DNA from: Kryptolebias marmoratus
Lineage: Eukaryota; Chordata; Actinopteri; Cyprinodontiformes; Rivulidae
DNA: 64,000 bases
Direction: 5' to 3'
Assembly: GCF_001649575.2 (NCBI RefSeq)
Contig: NC_051434.1
Location: forward strand, 5,163,460-5,227,459
Under the pieces are notes generated by a model. The model was not told where the DNA came from, searched no databases, and was given only the letters and a program-made list of their open reading frames with translations. Of this stretch, positions 1 through 13,800 are shown in pieces. A program made the translations under genes and the position numbers. Position 1 is the stretch's first letter; every line of letters starts with the position of its first letter.

Positions 1-3000
1 ATCTGCTCCTGAACCGACCCGGACTGTGAAACAGGAAACAAACATTTAGACCGTGTGCTACGATGCTAACGACACAGAGAGCCTTTAAAAGCCTCCGCGG
101 GCAGTAAAAAGAAGTTAACATAAAATAAGGACAATCATAAAAGATTATTATGGAAAATAAAATGAGTCAAAAGCAAAACAAATAATAAAAAACCAGTAGA
201 TTACATAAAAAACACACACTTCAAGAGCTAAGATAAGATAAATATACAGTATACAAGTACATTTCTACTGTCATAATAGTAAATTTGATTGTTTTTCATA
301 AGTATTTAAAAATTCTATTTCTATAATTCAAATTCCAATAGAAAAAGGTTAAATTATTATTCAATTTTAGAAATTTTTATAGGTTGAAACTCATAATTAA
401 TGAAGATTTTACTTCTTTTTTTTTCAAGAAAATTGCAAATGTAATTGCTAATCGTTTTGCCTAATATTATATATCTTTGTGTATTCATGTACAATCACAC
501 GTTTTAAGTTTTAGGTCCAAAAAATGAAAAGATTTAATTAGATTTTTGTTGCTTTATGATCCGATCCTTGTTTTAGCAGGACGGGGACACACAGATACGG
601 ACAAGTAAAGGAGACGGTATTTGATGTAAATCAGGGACGTTTGTCGTTGTTTAAAAATGACCTTCGTCACATTTTAGAAAGTCAAACTCCTGAAGGAGAT
701 TCTGGGCTGTTCGGCTTCAGGGATTCAAGATGATAACGACACTCTGAACGTTCGGTCGATGCAGATGTCCACATACCAGATGTTAGATAAAAAAGCCAAA
801 ATAGAAGCAGGAAGGATGCAGTGCCACACGGCACTTCCTGACACACACACACACACACACACAGAGCCCCTCTGTTCTCATGCTGGACTGGATTCTGCTC
901 ATTTCTGTCGACAAGCTTCAGCGTTTCATTTCTACCTTCAGTCTTGGTTCCTGGTCACAAACCGAATTATAAAAACTATGAAACCTTCAGGTAAACATAA
1001 AGGAACTGCGGCGCCTCACCGGCTGCATGCCCTCCGCCATCTCTCCAGAACCGATGTGCGTGAGGTGGATGAAGTTGGTCGGCTCTCCAATCATGCTGCG
1101 ATCGATCTTCCTCCTCCTCTTCTTCTGCACAGAAACAGAGACTTTAATAAATCACTTTTTCCTTTTCTTTTTAGCTCGTCATCTGATTGACTTAAATATG
1201 TTTGAACAGCACAGATTCTTTAATGACTTATTCATGGTGGTTGTTTTTAAATCTAACACATTAAATAAACTCATAACTTTATTTATGCAGCACATTTAAA
1301 ACGACTAAGGTTGACCAAAGGGCTTGACAGTCAAAGTAGAGAACAAAACACTTAAATAAAACATAGAATAAGAATAATTATATAAAATACAGATATAAAA
1401 GTATAGTATCTAATAAAACTGTGTGCTCCATTTAAATTAAAAAGGAGGTATTTAAGTCTCTTTAGTCTGAGCTCTGCATATATTAAAAGGTAACAAACAA
1501 ATTAAAATAAGAATATATTTAATTCTTATTATCAGTATTGAGAATATATGTTTTGTCTGAAGTAATAAACATGGTTAATATAACTTATTAAGATTAATAT
1601 GAGTTTTTGCTCCTGTTGATACTCAGTAAGGCTGGTTGAAGTGTTTTAAAATGACCTTTTTAACCAAACAAATATACTTTTTTGTCAGTTTTAATCATAT
1701 CTTAGATTTGTTTTCATTCACTCAACAAGACTGATTCACTTTCACAAACTCAGTGTGACTTCAAGCAAATCTGACCAATAAAATTAAAAATATTTATGAA
1801 AGGAGAATTAATTCGATCCAGTCAGGCCTAAAACATCATGTTTACTGATAGAATTGATTTGGCTTGAAAGAAAAAAGGCATAAATTGTGTTTTTTCCCCA
1901 CAGATTTGATTAATTTATTTCAACATTTCTTTCTTTTTCGCTGCTCGTGCCTCCTGCTTGGAGGAGCAATAATAACCTCAGCATGAGACCACGAAGATTT
2001 TCTCCATTTTTAAATTTATTCGACAGAAAGAGGTCCAAAGAGCTGCTGGCAGGAATATTCTTCGTGGCGCCTCTTTAATGCTCATCTAACGTGGGGAAAA
2101 TGTAATAAAGCTGTAGGTTTTGACGACACAATGAGCCGACGATGCAGCTGAAGCTTCATTTGTGTCACTTTAAAAAGGTGAGATGTAAAACAGAATCATC
2201 TTCTTCTGTGGCTGTGCTCTCTTTAACGGTTTTAAAAACATTCCTTGTGTCTCTGTCGCCGATGTGTCTCCACATGTCCACATACTCCCAGACTCAAATC
2301 ATCCTGCGAGAACAAAAACTGTGACGCAACGAAACGAGGGGAGGAAAAACACGGCAGGAATCTGAACGCCTGGCCTTCGTAATCGTTTGCACACTTTATG
2401 GAGTCGAACACAACGGCTTTATTATCAGAAAACACATCTGGCTCCTGAAGTTAGGCTCTCGTTTATGGGTCCTCAGAGGGCGGCTCTCTGTGCTGCGTTC
2501 AGGGTCACTCTGGCAAATGGCCACGAAACGTCTCATTAAAACCCCATTCTGGACCCAAAGTCCAGTAAATCTCACGCCGTGGAAACGCATCCCGGCCACA
2601 ATTATGACCATTTAGTTGTGATTTAAGAGGCTTATGCTGCTCAGGATTATTCAGAGCTCTTTATGTAATGCAGCAGGGTTTAAAGCAATGAAGACGAGTC
2701 TTCGAGATCACGAGAAATCTTCTGTTTGATGAAGAAAAGAGCAGCAAATTTTAAGATAAAAAAAACATGTTTTATGCTCAAAATATAAAGGTGAAAGAAT
2801 CTAATTTACCTGTGTTATAAAACTTACATTTTATGTGCACCTTCTAATCAATTTGCATTTTATTTTACATTTTATTATGTAAGTGTTGGATTTTAAATTA
2901 TTCTTATTGATTTTTTATTTATTTTATATTATTGTATGAAAGCTGAGTCAGCATCAGTTTGATGCATGATTTTTGGACTTCTGCATACTTTGTGCTGTTT

Positions 3001-6000
3001 TGCCCAAAACAATCATATTAATTGACAATAATGTGCTGCAGCTTTTATTCTTTTCACAATATTTAACTTTATTTAAAATAAAATCCACTTCATAGAAATG
3101 CATTCAGATCTCTTCAGTTCCTTCAAAAACTTTGTTCTCTTTGAAATATGTTTCGGCTAATTGTTGTAGTTTTGTCTTTTTATGCTACTTTTAGCTACAG
3201 CTCTGAGACGTTTAGCTTTTAGCTACCGTTCGGCTACTTTTATCTTTTAGCTACTGTTGTGATACGTTTAGGTTGGAGCTTCTGCTTTGCTTCTTTTAGT
3301 TACCATTCTGCTAATTTTAGCTTTTAGCTACATTCAGCTTTTTTTAGAGTATAGATACAGTTCTGCTACTTTTAGCTTTTAGCTGAAATTTTGCTTCTTT
3401 AACTACTACTCTGCCTTTTTATTTTTACCTATGATTTTGCTAATTTTACCTTCTGTTTTGCTGACTTTATCATTTGTTTTGTTACTTTAAGCTACAGTTT
3501 TGCTAATATTAGCTTTCGTTTTACTAATTTTATCTCCTTCATCTGTTCTCTTCATTTTAGCTTTAGCCGTTGTTTTGCTAATTTTAGCTAATGTTCTGCT
3601 GCTTTTAGATTTTAGTGTATTTCTGTTCATTTTAGCTGGTTTTCTACTCATTTTAGCCTTTATTCTGCTTCCTTTAACTTTAACAACCCAGTTTCAGCTT
3701 CTCCAGCCGTTATTCAGCACTCAGGATTCACGCACAACACATTTTATTTCTCCGGTTAAAATAAATTTCTGTCATTTTTATGTCGTAATCTTTAAATTTA
3801 GCTGAAAGAATCAGTCTACATGTTTGCTTTTCTGATCCTTGAATCCTGAATCGGACCGATCCGACAGTCGAGCCTGTCGACGTCCTGTGGTCAACCAGCT
3901 GGGAGTGAATCATCGCTCGGCCTACAGACATCCTCCTCCACAACTATAGCCATCGTCATGGCAACAGTATGACAAAAAAGGAGCTGACTGACAGACCGGA
4001 AAGACTATTTAGCAAGAACTGTTAGAAAAATCAATGATTAAATTAAAAAAATCCCAAATGACTCCACTTTCTGACCAACTGACCTTCATTTTACTACATT
4101 TATTTACGTTTTTTTGGTCATTTTGTGTTTCTAAAAGCGTTTCGCATTTCCTTAAGGCTGAATGTAACCATTGTGATGACTGCCTGGATGTGTTTTCGCT
4201 GCTCGCTCAGCCAATTTAGTCAGATTTTTACAGAGATCAGTGCAAGTATGGCTTGTAAAATGACAAACTAAGGTGTACACTTATCCCAGAGCCGTTTGGT
4301 TACGAAACACTGAGCCTGCTGCTCAGTTACTGAACAAACAGGACCAAAAACAAAAAACAACAACAAAAAATAGTCCTGGCAACCTCCTTGTTGGGCTAAT
4401 AAACAGCTGTTCTCAAACATCATGACCATTGTAACGTGAGTCATCACATCGAGGTAGAAAAAAAAAAACAGGCTGGAATTTCAAAATAAAGCAGATAGCA
4501 TCATTAACATCACTAACATGCCCGTACGCAGAGAAAATGAGTGATAATTATGAACACGCACTTCAAATACCGGTGCAGAGGAGAACCTTTTAGAGGCTTC
4601 AACAAACCAGAAACACACAAAAAGACACAGAAGACATGATTTCATGGTCCTAATTATAACAGCAGAGATGACAAATAAACAAAAATACATCACAAAGATG
4701 AAAAAACTGAGAGTGGCTTACAAATTAACAAGAAAAAGGCCACAAAGAGGCACAGTGCATGTATGAGGTTACCCAATGGATGCCCCAAAACCTCCTGAGT
4801 TAAACAACCAAAGCTTTTATCTTTTATCTGAATATAAAGACACAAAATGGCAGCTATTTCAAAAGCACAAATAAGAACAAACTTAACAACCATGAGGAAA
4901 CGCAATGTGGCCACAAAAACGCGCAAAACATTGTTTGTCACGTTTCTTCTCTTTCCAACTCCAGGGGTCCATGTCTCACAGCTCATCCAGCCTTTTTACA
5001 TTATTTTCTAAAAGCTGTAACAGATGCTGGGGATTCAGCTTCCCGAAGTGAAGTCACCGCTGGCATCGCTGCGTGTTTGAGTGTGTTTATTAAAAGTGTA
5101 TTGTTGCAGCGGCACAATAGAACAAACAGAGAGCTCTAAAAATAAAGGCGGAGGAAGGAGGGAGGGTCTCCGGAGAGAAGCGCAGCGGCGCAGAACTTCC
5201 TCTCGGAGCGCGAGCACGCACCGTGTCGACAGCACAGCGCTGCCGTAGACCTGCACGTGAAGGTACATGTGATGGGGTTCCCTCCCATGGCTGCAGGGGT
5301 TCTGTTAATCGCACACTTATTTAATGAGTTAAACATTACTTTCACACTCTGTCCAAGCTTTCGTCCTCACATGCCTTGTTTAACCTGAGCAACGATCCAG
5401 AAATTAAGATAATAAAAAGAAGAAATCTGTTTAGGTTAATCTTATTCAGAGCTGTGACTCAACAAACAATAGCCGTCAGCTCTGATGTAGAAAAAACGCA
5501 CAAACTGTAGCTTTTTTTTTTTTTTTTTGCATAAAAAAGGGAACTGAGATTCTGCTACAGAAAAAGGTCAAAGTTCAAGGTGAAACTGGAAGTAATGTCT
5601 CTTGTTTGGCCTTGTGTGTGTGGGTGTGTGTGTGTGTGCAGTCTTGTTTTTGTGCATTGTGGGGATCGAAGGTGATTTTGTGAGGACGTTTCTGAAAGTG
5701 AGGACGAAGATGTTTGTTCTCGCTTCAGAAAGGTGAATCCCAAACCTTTATGTGACGACAACAAGCCACAGATGTGCTTAAAGATCATCAATTATGTAAA
5801 AGTCACTAATATTAACAAACAAACGGGACGTTTCCTCAAGTTTTTAATCACATTCATACTTTTAATTCACTAATTCCACTGTGTATTTCCCAGTGCAAGT
5901 AGCAACTCCTGCACTTTTAGCGTTAGCAGTAAATAAATTACACACAATAAAGGTTTAGCTAATATTGGACTGATGAAGCTAATTTTAAGTCCCCTGGAAG

Positions 6001-6809
6001 AGCTTTTCTTTTTACTACGTGCTTCTGCAGGTTTTTGCACATCTTATGAAACAACAAACTGAAGAGGCAGCCCTCCTACTAAAAAAAAGAAACACTTTTT
6101 TTTGCTTTGATGGATCGGTTTCGGTGGCTTCACTGCTCTGCGTGCAAAACTGTCAGAAGTCGCTGAGCGTGGGACAATCCATTCAGATTTTACAGACATT
6201 TACAGGAAATGACGAATTCTTAAACGTTAGCGAGATTTGTACAAAACTACTTTTTTGTCCTACATTTATAATTGAGTATATGTAGCTCACAAAGCCTGTG
6301 TTAAAAGACTATATTTTAAATAAATAATTCAGTTTTAGATTCAATCCAATCCAGTCCAGCTTGTTTTATAAAACACTTTAAACAACAGAATGAATGAAAA
6401 ACATAATAAACTAATTATTTTTAAATTCACCAAACTATTTAATCTGTTTTAGTTACTGTGTATTTATTAGCTTTAGCTTTATTATGGAACTATTTCCAAA
6501 TTCACATATCCAACTAAGTTAACACAATTTAAATAATCATTACTAATCGGTTTTAAACTTTTAGATTTTTAAAACATTTATTGAAGCTATTCTTGGCTTT
6601 TATTCCCACCATGTTTTTCAGTTGTCATAATCAGAGCTGTTGTCTCGTTTTTGGTGGGAAGTTTTATAAATACAGTCGTTCAGGATTCACTCGTTTTGGA
6701 AAAGGATTAACTCAACAAGAAAACCCACAACGAGAAAGAGGGTAATATGTCTCACCGGCGGGGGTTTTGCCACCACACAGCAGCCCATCTTGTGCCAGAA
6801 GTCGCTCAT
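1..6809 (-). CDS. cdc42se1: CDC42 small effector 1 (partial, 3' end outside window)
   Basis: Small membrane-linked adaptor that binds GTP-loaded Cdc42 through a CRIB motif and affects actin organisation. Three coding exons are visible. Exon 6809-6756 encodes 18 residues beginning [18 protein letters not shown], including the CC pair that is the palmitoylation site in the family. Exon 1124-1020 encodes 35 residues with the basic KKRRRK run and the CRIB core [17 protein letters not shown]. Exon 23-1 begins SGSVQEQ and runs off the window. All junctions are phase 0 with GT/AG. The start is the ATG at 6809, where the human protein also begins. An acceptor at about 6859 suggests the exon carries some 5' UTR. 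The human protein is 79 residues, so about 18 residues should lie beyond base 1. The gene is divergent from mllt11, as in human. CDC42SE2 is the alternative, but synteny favours SE1. Confidence 0.92.
24..1019 (-). other. cdc42se1 intron (last visible)
   Basis: Intron between the CRIB exon and the terminal exon. It is AT-rich. The only other thing I see is a (CA)11-12 microsatellite at 840-863. ORFs here lie antisense or in repeats and have no recognisable domain. Confidence 0.7.
840..863. repeat. (CA)n microsatellite
   Basis: About 11-12 CA dinucleotides in the last visible cdc42se1 intron. Confidence 0.85.
2940..3740 (+). repeat. TTTTAGCT-rich dispersed repeat, copy A
   Basis: It has a leader reading 'atttaactttatttaaaata' then 'cattcagatctcttcagttc' and 'ttgttctctttgaaat'. 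A long degenerate array of units like 'tgctacttttagcttttagc' follows. It closes with 'cccagtttcagcttctccag'. The same ordered parts recur at four other places in this window. The long ORF inside it (3500-3805) is a by-product of the repeat. Confidence 0.7.
4690..4925 (-). repeat. Degenerate GTGGTC/GAGTCT repeat family, copy 1 (antisense)
   Basis: The plus strand shows repeated 'ggccacaaagaggcac', 'aaagacacaaaatggc' and 'gtggccacaaaaac', which are antisense forms of a loose unit of about 30 bases resembling 'tttgtggtcattttgagtct'. The family is better preserved at 58575-59360. Confidence 0.45.
5616..5639. repeat. (GT)n microsatellite
   Basis: A run of GT dinucleotides with one GGG interruption, inside the long cdc42se1 intron. 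Confidence 0.8.
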
Positions 6810-9800
6810 GCCAATGCTCTGCCTGTCCAGCGGCCGGCCGTTGATCTCTGCTGCCGCCCTGCAGGCCGGAGAAGGAACTGCAGCCTGGGGATAATCCTGG
6901 GGCATCCAGACAAAAAAACTACACTGATGGAGAAACTCAGAAGACCAGAACCCCCTGATATACCCCACCACAGAGGAAAAATACTCTAAAGTCGGACCCC
7001 AGAAGGTTCAGGCAAAAAAAAAAAAAAAAAAAACTCAAGGTAATTTCCTTTGTTAATGGATCCTCGTAGGTTGAAGAAAAAAAGCTTTTAGCTCTCAAAA
7101 CTAAGTGTCCAAAAGTCCAAATTTGAAAATCCAAAACGTGAGAACAGAGCTTCCAGTCTTATCTGTGGAGAAAGAGAGAAAAACAAAATGGTTACCGACA
7201 CGTTTTTATTCCAAATTTGGTTAAAAGGTTTATATAATCAAAGCTGTTTCCTCATAGAATCACAACAGATCATAATGTTCTTTGTGTCTCATCACAAAAA
7301 GGAAGTTCGCTGATGATTTATCCTGCCACTGATTGTGTAATTTCATCTTTTGCAATGAGACTGAGAGTTGTTTCTTTTATTTCTGACGCCTCTTACCTGT
7401 AAGCGTTTTAATCCAGCGGCAACAGAGATTTACTTTAGTGCCTCAGTGTTAACACAAAACCAACCAAATGATATGAATTTAAATGACTCAAAAGAAGATT
7501 TACTCTCTCTGTGTTTTAAAGGCATTGCACCAGCTAGAACCAGGTGGACCTTTATCCAACCTCAGCTTTGTTTCTAAAAAATGGCAGCAAATCAAAGCCA
7601 TGATAGTGAAAACGTCAGATTAAAGCATGCCAGTGACAAAGACAGTATCTACTAACATCAGCATCTATGGCTCGCCAAATACGGCCACACTACTGAAACT
7701 TTTTAAGCTGCATGAAAAACAATGTAAATGAATATGTGATTACATTTTTCAGACTCCTAAATAGCACTTACGCTCCAAAGAAATCACCACATTTCCAAAG
7801 AAACGTCATTTAGCTCAACCAGAGTCCTCAGAAACGGAGAAAAAAATGTTGACACACTCTGTCATTGAGCTGCATGGGAACCAAACCCTCCGAGACGTCA
7901 ACACGGCAAGCCCATTAAGCATGACTAAACACTAGGTGTGGTCCAAACAGAGCAGGAAGTAACACACACACACACTCAGGACTGTGATGTTGAATTTAAA
8001 GTGTGTTTCTGGTGTTTTGGTCTCGATTTCAGATGAGATAAACTGAACCAAGTTTACTGATCCTGAGATTTAAAGCTATATTCCAGCTGATTATTAGATC
8101 CATGTGTTTATAAGACACAGACACCTGACCTTTGACCTATCAGGTGAGAGGCATACAGACTAATTACTAATTACTGCAATAAAATACAGTCAAAAGGCCA
8201 TTTTTATGAATAAAGTCTGGTCTATGGCTTCTTTGTTTCATTTCACTTTTTATTACTCATCATTACATTTATTCAAACTCTACTCCTTTGTTTCCTACGA
8301 AAGACACAAAAGTACATTTGAATAGATAGTTTAGATCATTTAAAGTGGTTTGCTGTCATCGCAAAACGCCTCCAGTTTGAAAAACATTAATGCTTTTTTT
8401 TATAAATCTTTATATTGTTGTCATTGTGTAATGTGAAACTTATTTACATATGACTCAGTGGTTATTTGCAAGCGCAAATAGTGGCAGCATCAGCTATCTG
8501 TGGCAGAAAATTTAAGATATTTCTGCCCGAATGAGGTTTTAAAATGGCGTTTGCGTGAACTGCTAGGGAAGTTTTTGAGACTGGAGTTGTTTAAAGACGC
8601 CGTCAGCTCGTCAGTCTGGTCAGAATTAAACTATTCCTCCAGTTAAAAGCTCCACACAAACCTCCTGCTTCAAAAAGATTTAAACCACGACTTTAAGTTT
8701 GATTATGTTAAATAAACAAGTGTTGTGCAGAAACACGTTACACACACATGTTAAGCTGGATATTTGTGACCCAATTCGTCTCAGGTGAAATAAACGGAAA
8801 CGTCTCGAACACTCGTACACATCGAGTAAACTCTGCTCCCGAGGGGTTTTAAATCATCGAGCCTTTAGGGAAGAACTTTCTCATATGACCTGAAAACGGG
8901 GCTCGCTGTGGCGGATTTCGGTAGAATTAAACCGGGTTTCACTTGAATCAAGTAAATCAAAGAAGATCAGAAATCACTTTATGAATCCAAACGCTGAATT
9001 CCTTCGTGGATCACCTCGACTGGACGTCAGAAGGCATCCAGGGTCGCCTGATTAAACGCTCAAGCGGTTACGGTGTCTTTCTATTCTCAGTCCTGCTGAA
9101 GAAATGTCTGGAGTTCCTCCAACACATTTCAGCGATGATAAGGAAAGAATGTGGAGGCCAGAAACATGTAGCTTCATGCTTCACATCGGGATCAGGCAGA
9201 GAGGAATTCATCTTGAGGGGATGATGTCGAGGAGTGGACTTTATTTATGAAAATATTTTTACAGAACAGGAGGGATTTTCCTCAACTCCCGTCGCCTACT
9301 TTTTATTTCAGTTTACCTTACGCGGCTCCACTTCTAATAAATCTACAGCTTAAAACAAAACAAAAACAGATTTGTGAGGAGCAACGAGCCGTCACGTGAA
9401 GTAAAATTCCACACGCCTGCACCAAATCGTGCATATTTCTCCCAAACCACTCCGGCCGACAGAATCAGGACTCTTGGAAATTCTGGGATGAGGTCCGGAA
9501 ACAGAAAGTGTCTCTGTGTGTGTGTGCTGCTTATTGCCACGCGGCTGACGATATGTAACATTTGAGCCGTTTCTGCACCGTTCGGGCGTGGCGGCGAACG
9601 TAATCTCTGCCGGATTACGGCTGCAGATTTGTGCAACTGAAAGAAAGTTGCACAATTCTGGGGTCAGATGGGAAGGAGCCGGGGTGGACGGAGGTGACGA
9701 AGAGAAAAATCAAACGTGGAGAGTTTTAAGTCATCTTTGTTGTTTCACTAACAGAGTTTACTGAAGCGGATTATTCCCGAAGGTTGGCAGAGATCTGAAG

Positions 9801-10556
9801 GTCCAGTCAAACCTCTGGAGCAAGAAGGAAGGTGTCCAGACCGGGTTCAAACTTCCTGACCTCCAGACGGAGCGGAGCGAGTGTGTGTTTGTCCCATGAT
9901 GTCATTGTTTTGCCTAAAGGTGGTCCTTGACTCTTGGGCTTCGCACTGAGCAAAGACACAATTTTTAGATTAAGTTTAACAACAAAAAGAGACGAAAAAT
10001 GGAAAGAAACTGAGCTACAGCGCGTTCATTGCTCAGTGTTGTGTGCTTGAATGATAATCATTCTGAGTCATGAGAGTCATCCCCTACACAAACTCTGAGC
10101 TCTAATGAATCATGTGACGTCTTTGTTTAAAGGGGAAATAAAATAAAATATAAACATAATGAGTTTTCATGTTTTTCTTTTAGTTAAACACCATCTTAAA
10201 ACCCTCCAGTGGTCCGTTCCTCTGATTTCAAATGTTAATGACTTGTTTTTAGAGGTTCTGTGGGCTGATTGTGGGCGGAGTCACCTCCTTGGTTGGTAGC
10301 GTAGAAGGAGGCGGGGCCAGCTGTGGCAGACCGCTGTAGGATGCTGATTCTGTCGGGAGCTGGAGCCCCACTTTTCACCAGAGGAACCCCCGAACTTTAC
10401 TGTGACGTCAGCCAGTCTGCGAGGAGTTGAACATCCAGACACCGGTCCGACAGGCAGTGGTTCTTCAGTTGAAGGTTTAGATTCAGGCGGTCCTCTTCAG
10501 AACGTTAACTCCACAGTCAGTCTCCAGACTTTGGAGCTGAACGAACCACATCCATC

Positions 10557-10749
10557 NNNNNNNNNNNNNNNNNNNNNNNNNNNNNNNNNNNNNNNNNNNN
10601 NNNNNNNNNNNNNNNNNNNNNNNNNNNNNNNNNNNNNNNNNNNNNNNNNNNNNNNNNNNNNNNNNNNNNNNNNNNNNNNNNNNNNNNNNNNNNNNNNNNN
10701 NNNNNNNNNNNNNNNNNNNNNNNNNNNNNNNNNNNNNNNNNNNNNNNNN
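10557..10749. other. Assembly gap (193 N)
   Basis: A run of N. The two ORFs that appear to cross it are artefacts. Confidence 0.99.
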
Positions 10750-10790
10750 GTGACATCAGAAAATCAACACTACATTTTTAAACAGTGTTT

Positions 10791-10870
10791 GAAGCTAAAT
10801 GTGACAAAATTTAGGCATGAATTTTTAGCAGAAGCTAAATGTGACAAAATTTAGGCATGAATTTTTAGCA
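10791..10870. repeat. Two copies of a 40-base tandem repeat beside the gap
   Basis: The unit beginning 'gaagctaaatgtgacaaaat' occurs at 10791-10830 and again, identical, at 10831-10870. It begins 42 bases after the N run. Confidence 0.95.
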
Positions 10871-13800
10871 CAAGCTCCTTTACAAACGGCGCCCCATAGT
10901 CCTTGGAGAAGCTGAAGAACGACTCAGCTGGTGGAGGTTTGGGTCGATTTACACGATTAAATAAAACAAACTGAACCATTTCACCTCCACACTGTCTGGA
11001 TTTACTACTTCCTGCCTTGTTGGCGTTCCTGACTCTCGATACGTGACACTTCAGAGTGATCAGGGAAAACGGCGAAGAAACACTAGTGATTTTTTTCAAT
11101 CTTTGATTTTTAATTTTAAATTAGAGAGACTTTTATGAGTTTCCTTGTTTCAAAACACTTTTCATTTCCCCTTCAAACTCTGGCATGAAAGGCGCCATGC
11201 TTCAAGGAACGTTTCATTCTGTGTGTGCAGATTCTGAAACAGGCGAGCTGATTTTAAAGCCTCTGGTGACGTTTCATCACTTGAATATTGTCTGGTTTTC
11301 CCATGTTTTATTTGGACGTCGTCACCACGGACCTCCTGATCTGAGAGCAGCTGAGCGTTAATCAGCTGAAACGCCACAAAACAACAAGCGTCTGTTCGAA
11401 ACAACGCTCTGTGGGTCACATGACCACACTGCACGCAGACAGGAGGAAGGCAGAAAAAAAAAACTTTATTTACACACGTCGGCTGAACGGTCTGCTGCTC
11501 CACTGAACTTTAAAAAAGCTGAAGCTATCCTGCATCACATCTGCGCTTATAAGCAAATACTTTTATTATAAATAATCAATAAGCGACTGAATTTAACATC
11601 TGTTGGAGTGAAGAGTGGTATTTTTCTCTAACAAGCTCTCAGTCCTTAATAATTAGAATTGATGAGCAAAAACAACAGATTTAATAAAATATTTAAGCAT
11701 CATTTCAGTCTTTTGGATTAATAATAAGATATATAAGTGTGTGTGTGTTTTATTTTCACAAAATGTCTTCATTAAAAGCTGTTTTTCCTTTTTATGAACA
11801 TAATGTTTCGTAAATTTTATGTATTTTTGCAGAAAACCTGAGAAAACTTAGAGGATGAAAGAAGAAGTGAATTATAAATGACTTTATTTTAGCTGTTTGG
11901 GATTTAGATAGATGCATGTTTTTTTGCAAACATTGAATTTTTTAAGTGAAAAGACAGACAGAGCCGTCGTTCTGGTTCATTTCCTCTTTTTTAACTCAGA
12001 CTTTCACTTCCTGCTTTGGCTTATCTCAGACCTTCAGCCGCTGCTGATGAAATTTAAAAAAAAAAAAATAGAAGCCTTTTTAAAGAAAGGTTTAGAGCTC
12101 GAGACTGAAGAGGAACGTCCACAGCTTTCAGGCTTGTCTCATGGAAAGTCCTGTTGTCTGAGTCAAGATTGAATTCATGCTTGATGCACAAAGTAAATAT
12201 GTGAGGTTTTAAAAGATGCATCAGTCGTTTTATGTTTATCTTTCTGATCTGTTGCTCATCCTGTCAGAAGCTCTTTAAAACCAAACTAACACGAATGAGA
12301 TGGACTTCTTGTTGAAAACCAGCGGTTTTTGCTGCTGTTATTTTATGGGTCGGAAGTTGAAACGTTCGGGATCTGCCAGCGGTGACGGAAATATCAGGGA
12401 GCTGTGCCGGACATGCTACAGCTGGCTGCTGCTGCTGCTTCCATTTACAGCTGCTCGTAAAGAAGCGTTTGCAAGAACCGCCATGAATCTGTTTCAGATC
12501 TGAGATGTTTTGAGATGGAAGCGGTCCACTTTGAGGTTGTTCGAAGGCCTGCCTACAACAGGTAAGATATTATTTATTCATAACTTTCCACAAAACCCCA
12601 CTTGAAAAGATCTGAACTCAGATCAGTGCTAACCTTCTTTACATGTTTGATGAACAAATCACCTTCTTGAGGACAAACTTGTTTTTATTTTTTCCTAACT
12701 GATGGATTTTCATTCATGGCTCCATCTACTTCCTGCAGCTTCATATCAACCCCACACCATGATGCTACCACCACCCTTTTTACCATCCGGTACAGAGCCC
12801 CTGAAACCGAATGCCTCATTATCCACACTTAGTTTAGCTGCAGCTAAACTCTCAACATTTATCTTATCGGACAAACTGAAGTCTTTGTTTCTTAGCTGCA
12901 AACCTCCAAACGTGTTGATTTGGAGGCGTTTAATTACTGATAATAATTATAATTACTATAAAGTAGCTGTCAGGGGGAAGCAGAGATGTCTCCAGGTGGA
13001 TCTTGGACCACCTGACCCGGTTTCTCCACCGAGGAGGAAAGTTTGGATGTTTGGAGAGGTGGCAACGCGTCCAAAGACATGAATATAAAAATCATTTCCA
13101 AACAAATGTACTTAGAACCCGATTAGTTTCAATAAAACATATCTGAGTCTTTATCAGATCTGCTGAGAGCACTTTGGACTTTCTAATTCTGCTGCTCGAG
13201 ATTCCAGTAAGCACTGTAAAATAAACCCTCGTTGTGTTGGCACAGAGCAGATGCCAGCTGCAATTAATCATGATCACTAACAGGAAGTTGGAAGCGTTGC
13301 CAAATCTGAAGACACTCTGAAACTTTCACCAACACTAAATCAATAGGATAACACCGTGTGTGTGTGGGTGTGTGTTTCAGTGTCAGCAAATACACTATTT
13401 AAAGTCTTTTTTTTACATTCATTCTACAGAAACAGCTGAAACAGATCCCCAACTTTACCACAACATTTATGTCCTGAATGAGATTATGAGTGAAAATCCA
13501 TAAATGAAGAGGAAAAAAAGAGAATATTAGCTCATGTGTGTAGAGCAGAAAGAGAAAGGGAGAGAAAAGGCTTTCACAATGAGCTCTTTTCATTCAGACG
13601 TTTAGAGGAAAAATCTTTCCGACGGGTTAACGGCCGAGCCTCCCGTTAAAAACACAACGAGCAGCTTTCACCTCTCCCCTCGGAAAGGAACACACCTTAA
13701 AGTGACGCAAGATTTTTAGGTTCGGGAGCCTAAATCTAAAACAATAACCTGCATTGTCTCCGGTGTTTTCGCTGCTTTAACTGAAAATAAAAAGAAACAA

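Larger units (their letters stand above)
1125..6755 (-). other. cdc42se1 intron between first and second coding exons
   Basis: A 5.6 kb intron. It contains one copy of the TTTTAGCT-rich dispersed repeat (about 2940-3740), a degenerate copy of the GTGGTC/GAGTCT repeat family in antisense (about 4690-4925), a poly-T run near 5512-5528, and a (GT)n stretch at about 5616-5639. I see no coding exon in it. Confidence 0.6.

Noticed and set aside
3500..3805. Leucine-rich hydrophobic ORF resembling membrane segments
   Set aside because: It is a translation of the TTTTAGCT repeat array. A similar ORF arises in the copy at 52963.
6747..6989. Plus-strand 80-residue ORF
   Set aside because: Antisense to the first coding exon of cdc42se1.
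10402..10854. 150-residue ORF across the N gap
   Set aside because: Most of it is undetermined bases and the remainder is a tandem repeat.
12702..13082. 126-residue ORF containing 'caccatgatgctaccaccac'
   Set aside because: The string recalls a common Tc1 transposase segment in antisense, but only about 30 bases match. It is too short to call an element, and the rest has no similarity.
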